NCBI GenBank assembly: GCA_019348445.1
Contig: JAHWJK010000103.1
Span: 1 to 5,623 of the forward strand
Source: Actinomycetota bacterium
GTDB taxonomy: Bacteria > Actinomycetota > CADDZG01 > WHSQ01
Direction of reading: 5' to 3'
Length of the DNA stretch: 5,623 nucleotides
The translations under genes were made by a program, and so were the position numbers. Under the pieces are notes generated by a model. That model was not told where the DNA came from. It searched no databases and saw nothing but the letters and a program-made list of their open reading frames with translations. Below, piece after piece: positions 5,605 to 5,623 of the stretch (the first letter of the stretch is position 1; each line of letters opens with the position of its first letter).

Positions 5605-5623
5605 TAGCCGAACCGTGAGGCCG

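Noticed and set aside
5558..5623. A tRNA, or the start of a further gene (GTG at 5615)
   Set aside because: Only one hairpin is visible, with no cloverleaf, and three codons before the edge cannot support a gene.

Overview
The window looks like chromosomal DNA of a high-GC Actinomycetota bacterium, probably an uncultured or little-studied lineage. Three things suggest this: G+C is high with GC-rich third codon positions, there is a DUF4193 zinc-ribbon protein (a family I know only from actinobacteria), and an apolipoprotein N-acyltransferase-like gene (lnt) sits directly upstream of a polyprenol-phosphate-mannose synthase gene (ppm1), the pair that forms one fused protein in Mycobacterium tuberculosis. 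I see no insertion sequence, CRISPR array, tRNA, rRNA or phage gene.

Layout, left to right. Positions 1-59 probably hold the last codons of a rightward gene that enters from outside. From 4144 down to 70 runs a compact leftward operon of four genes, in transcription order: a 126-aa DUF4193 protein (4144-3764); a 499-aa Lnt-like membrane protein (3753-2254); a 249-aa GT2 polyprenol-P-mannose synthase (2261-1512, overlapping lnt by 8 nt); and an exported Asp-box (BNR) beta-propeller of about 471 aa (1485-70). Gaps are 10 nt, -8 nt and 26 nt, so co-transcription is likely. A 132-bp divergent intergenic region (4145-4276) carries nested inverted repeats and candidate promoters for both directions. 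Rightward from it, 4277-5557 encodes a 426-aa lipoprotein with a Pro/Thr/Ser-rich tether and a TolB/PD40-like propeller. The right edge (5568-5604) has a hairpin that looks like a terminator for a leftward transcript arriving from beyond the window.

How the genes may work together: the locus is about building the cell envelope. Ppm1 makes polyprenyl-phospho-mannose for extracytoplasmic mannosylation, and Lnt-family proteins N-acylate lipoproteins. The two flanking exported propeller proteins are possible clients, one of them a lipoprotein with a tether of the kind that is often O-mannosylated in actinobacteria; this is inference.

The most notable observation is that the Lnt-like protein keeps Glu258 and Lys319 of the catalytic triad but has serine (Ser369, codon TCG) where the nucleophilic cysteine should be, and has no cysteine anywhere. 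It may therefore be a pseudoenzyme kept as a membrane anchor or partner for Ppm1, or an enzyme with altered chemistry.
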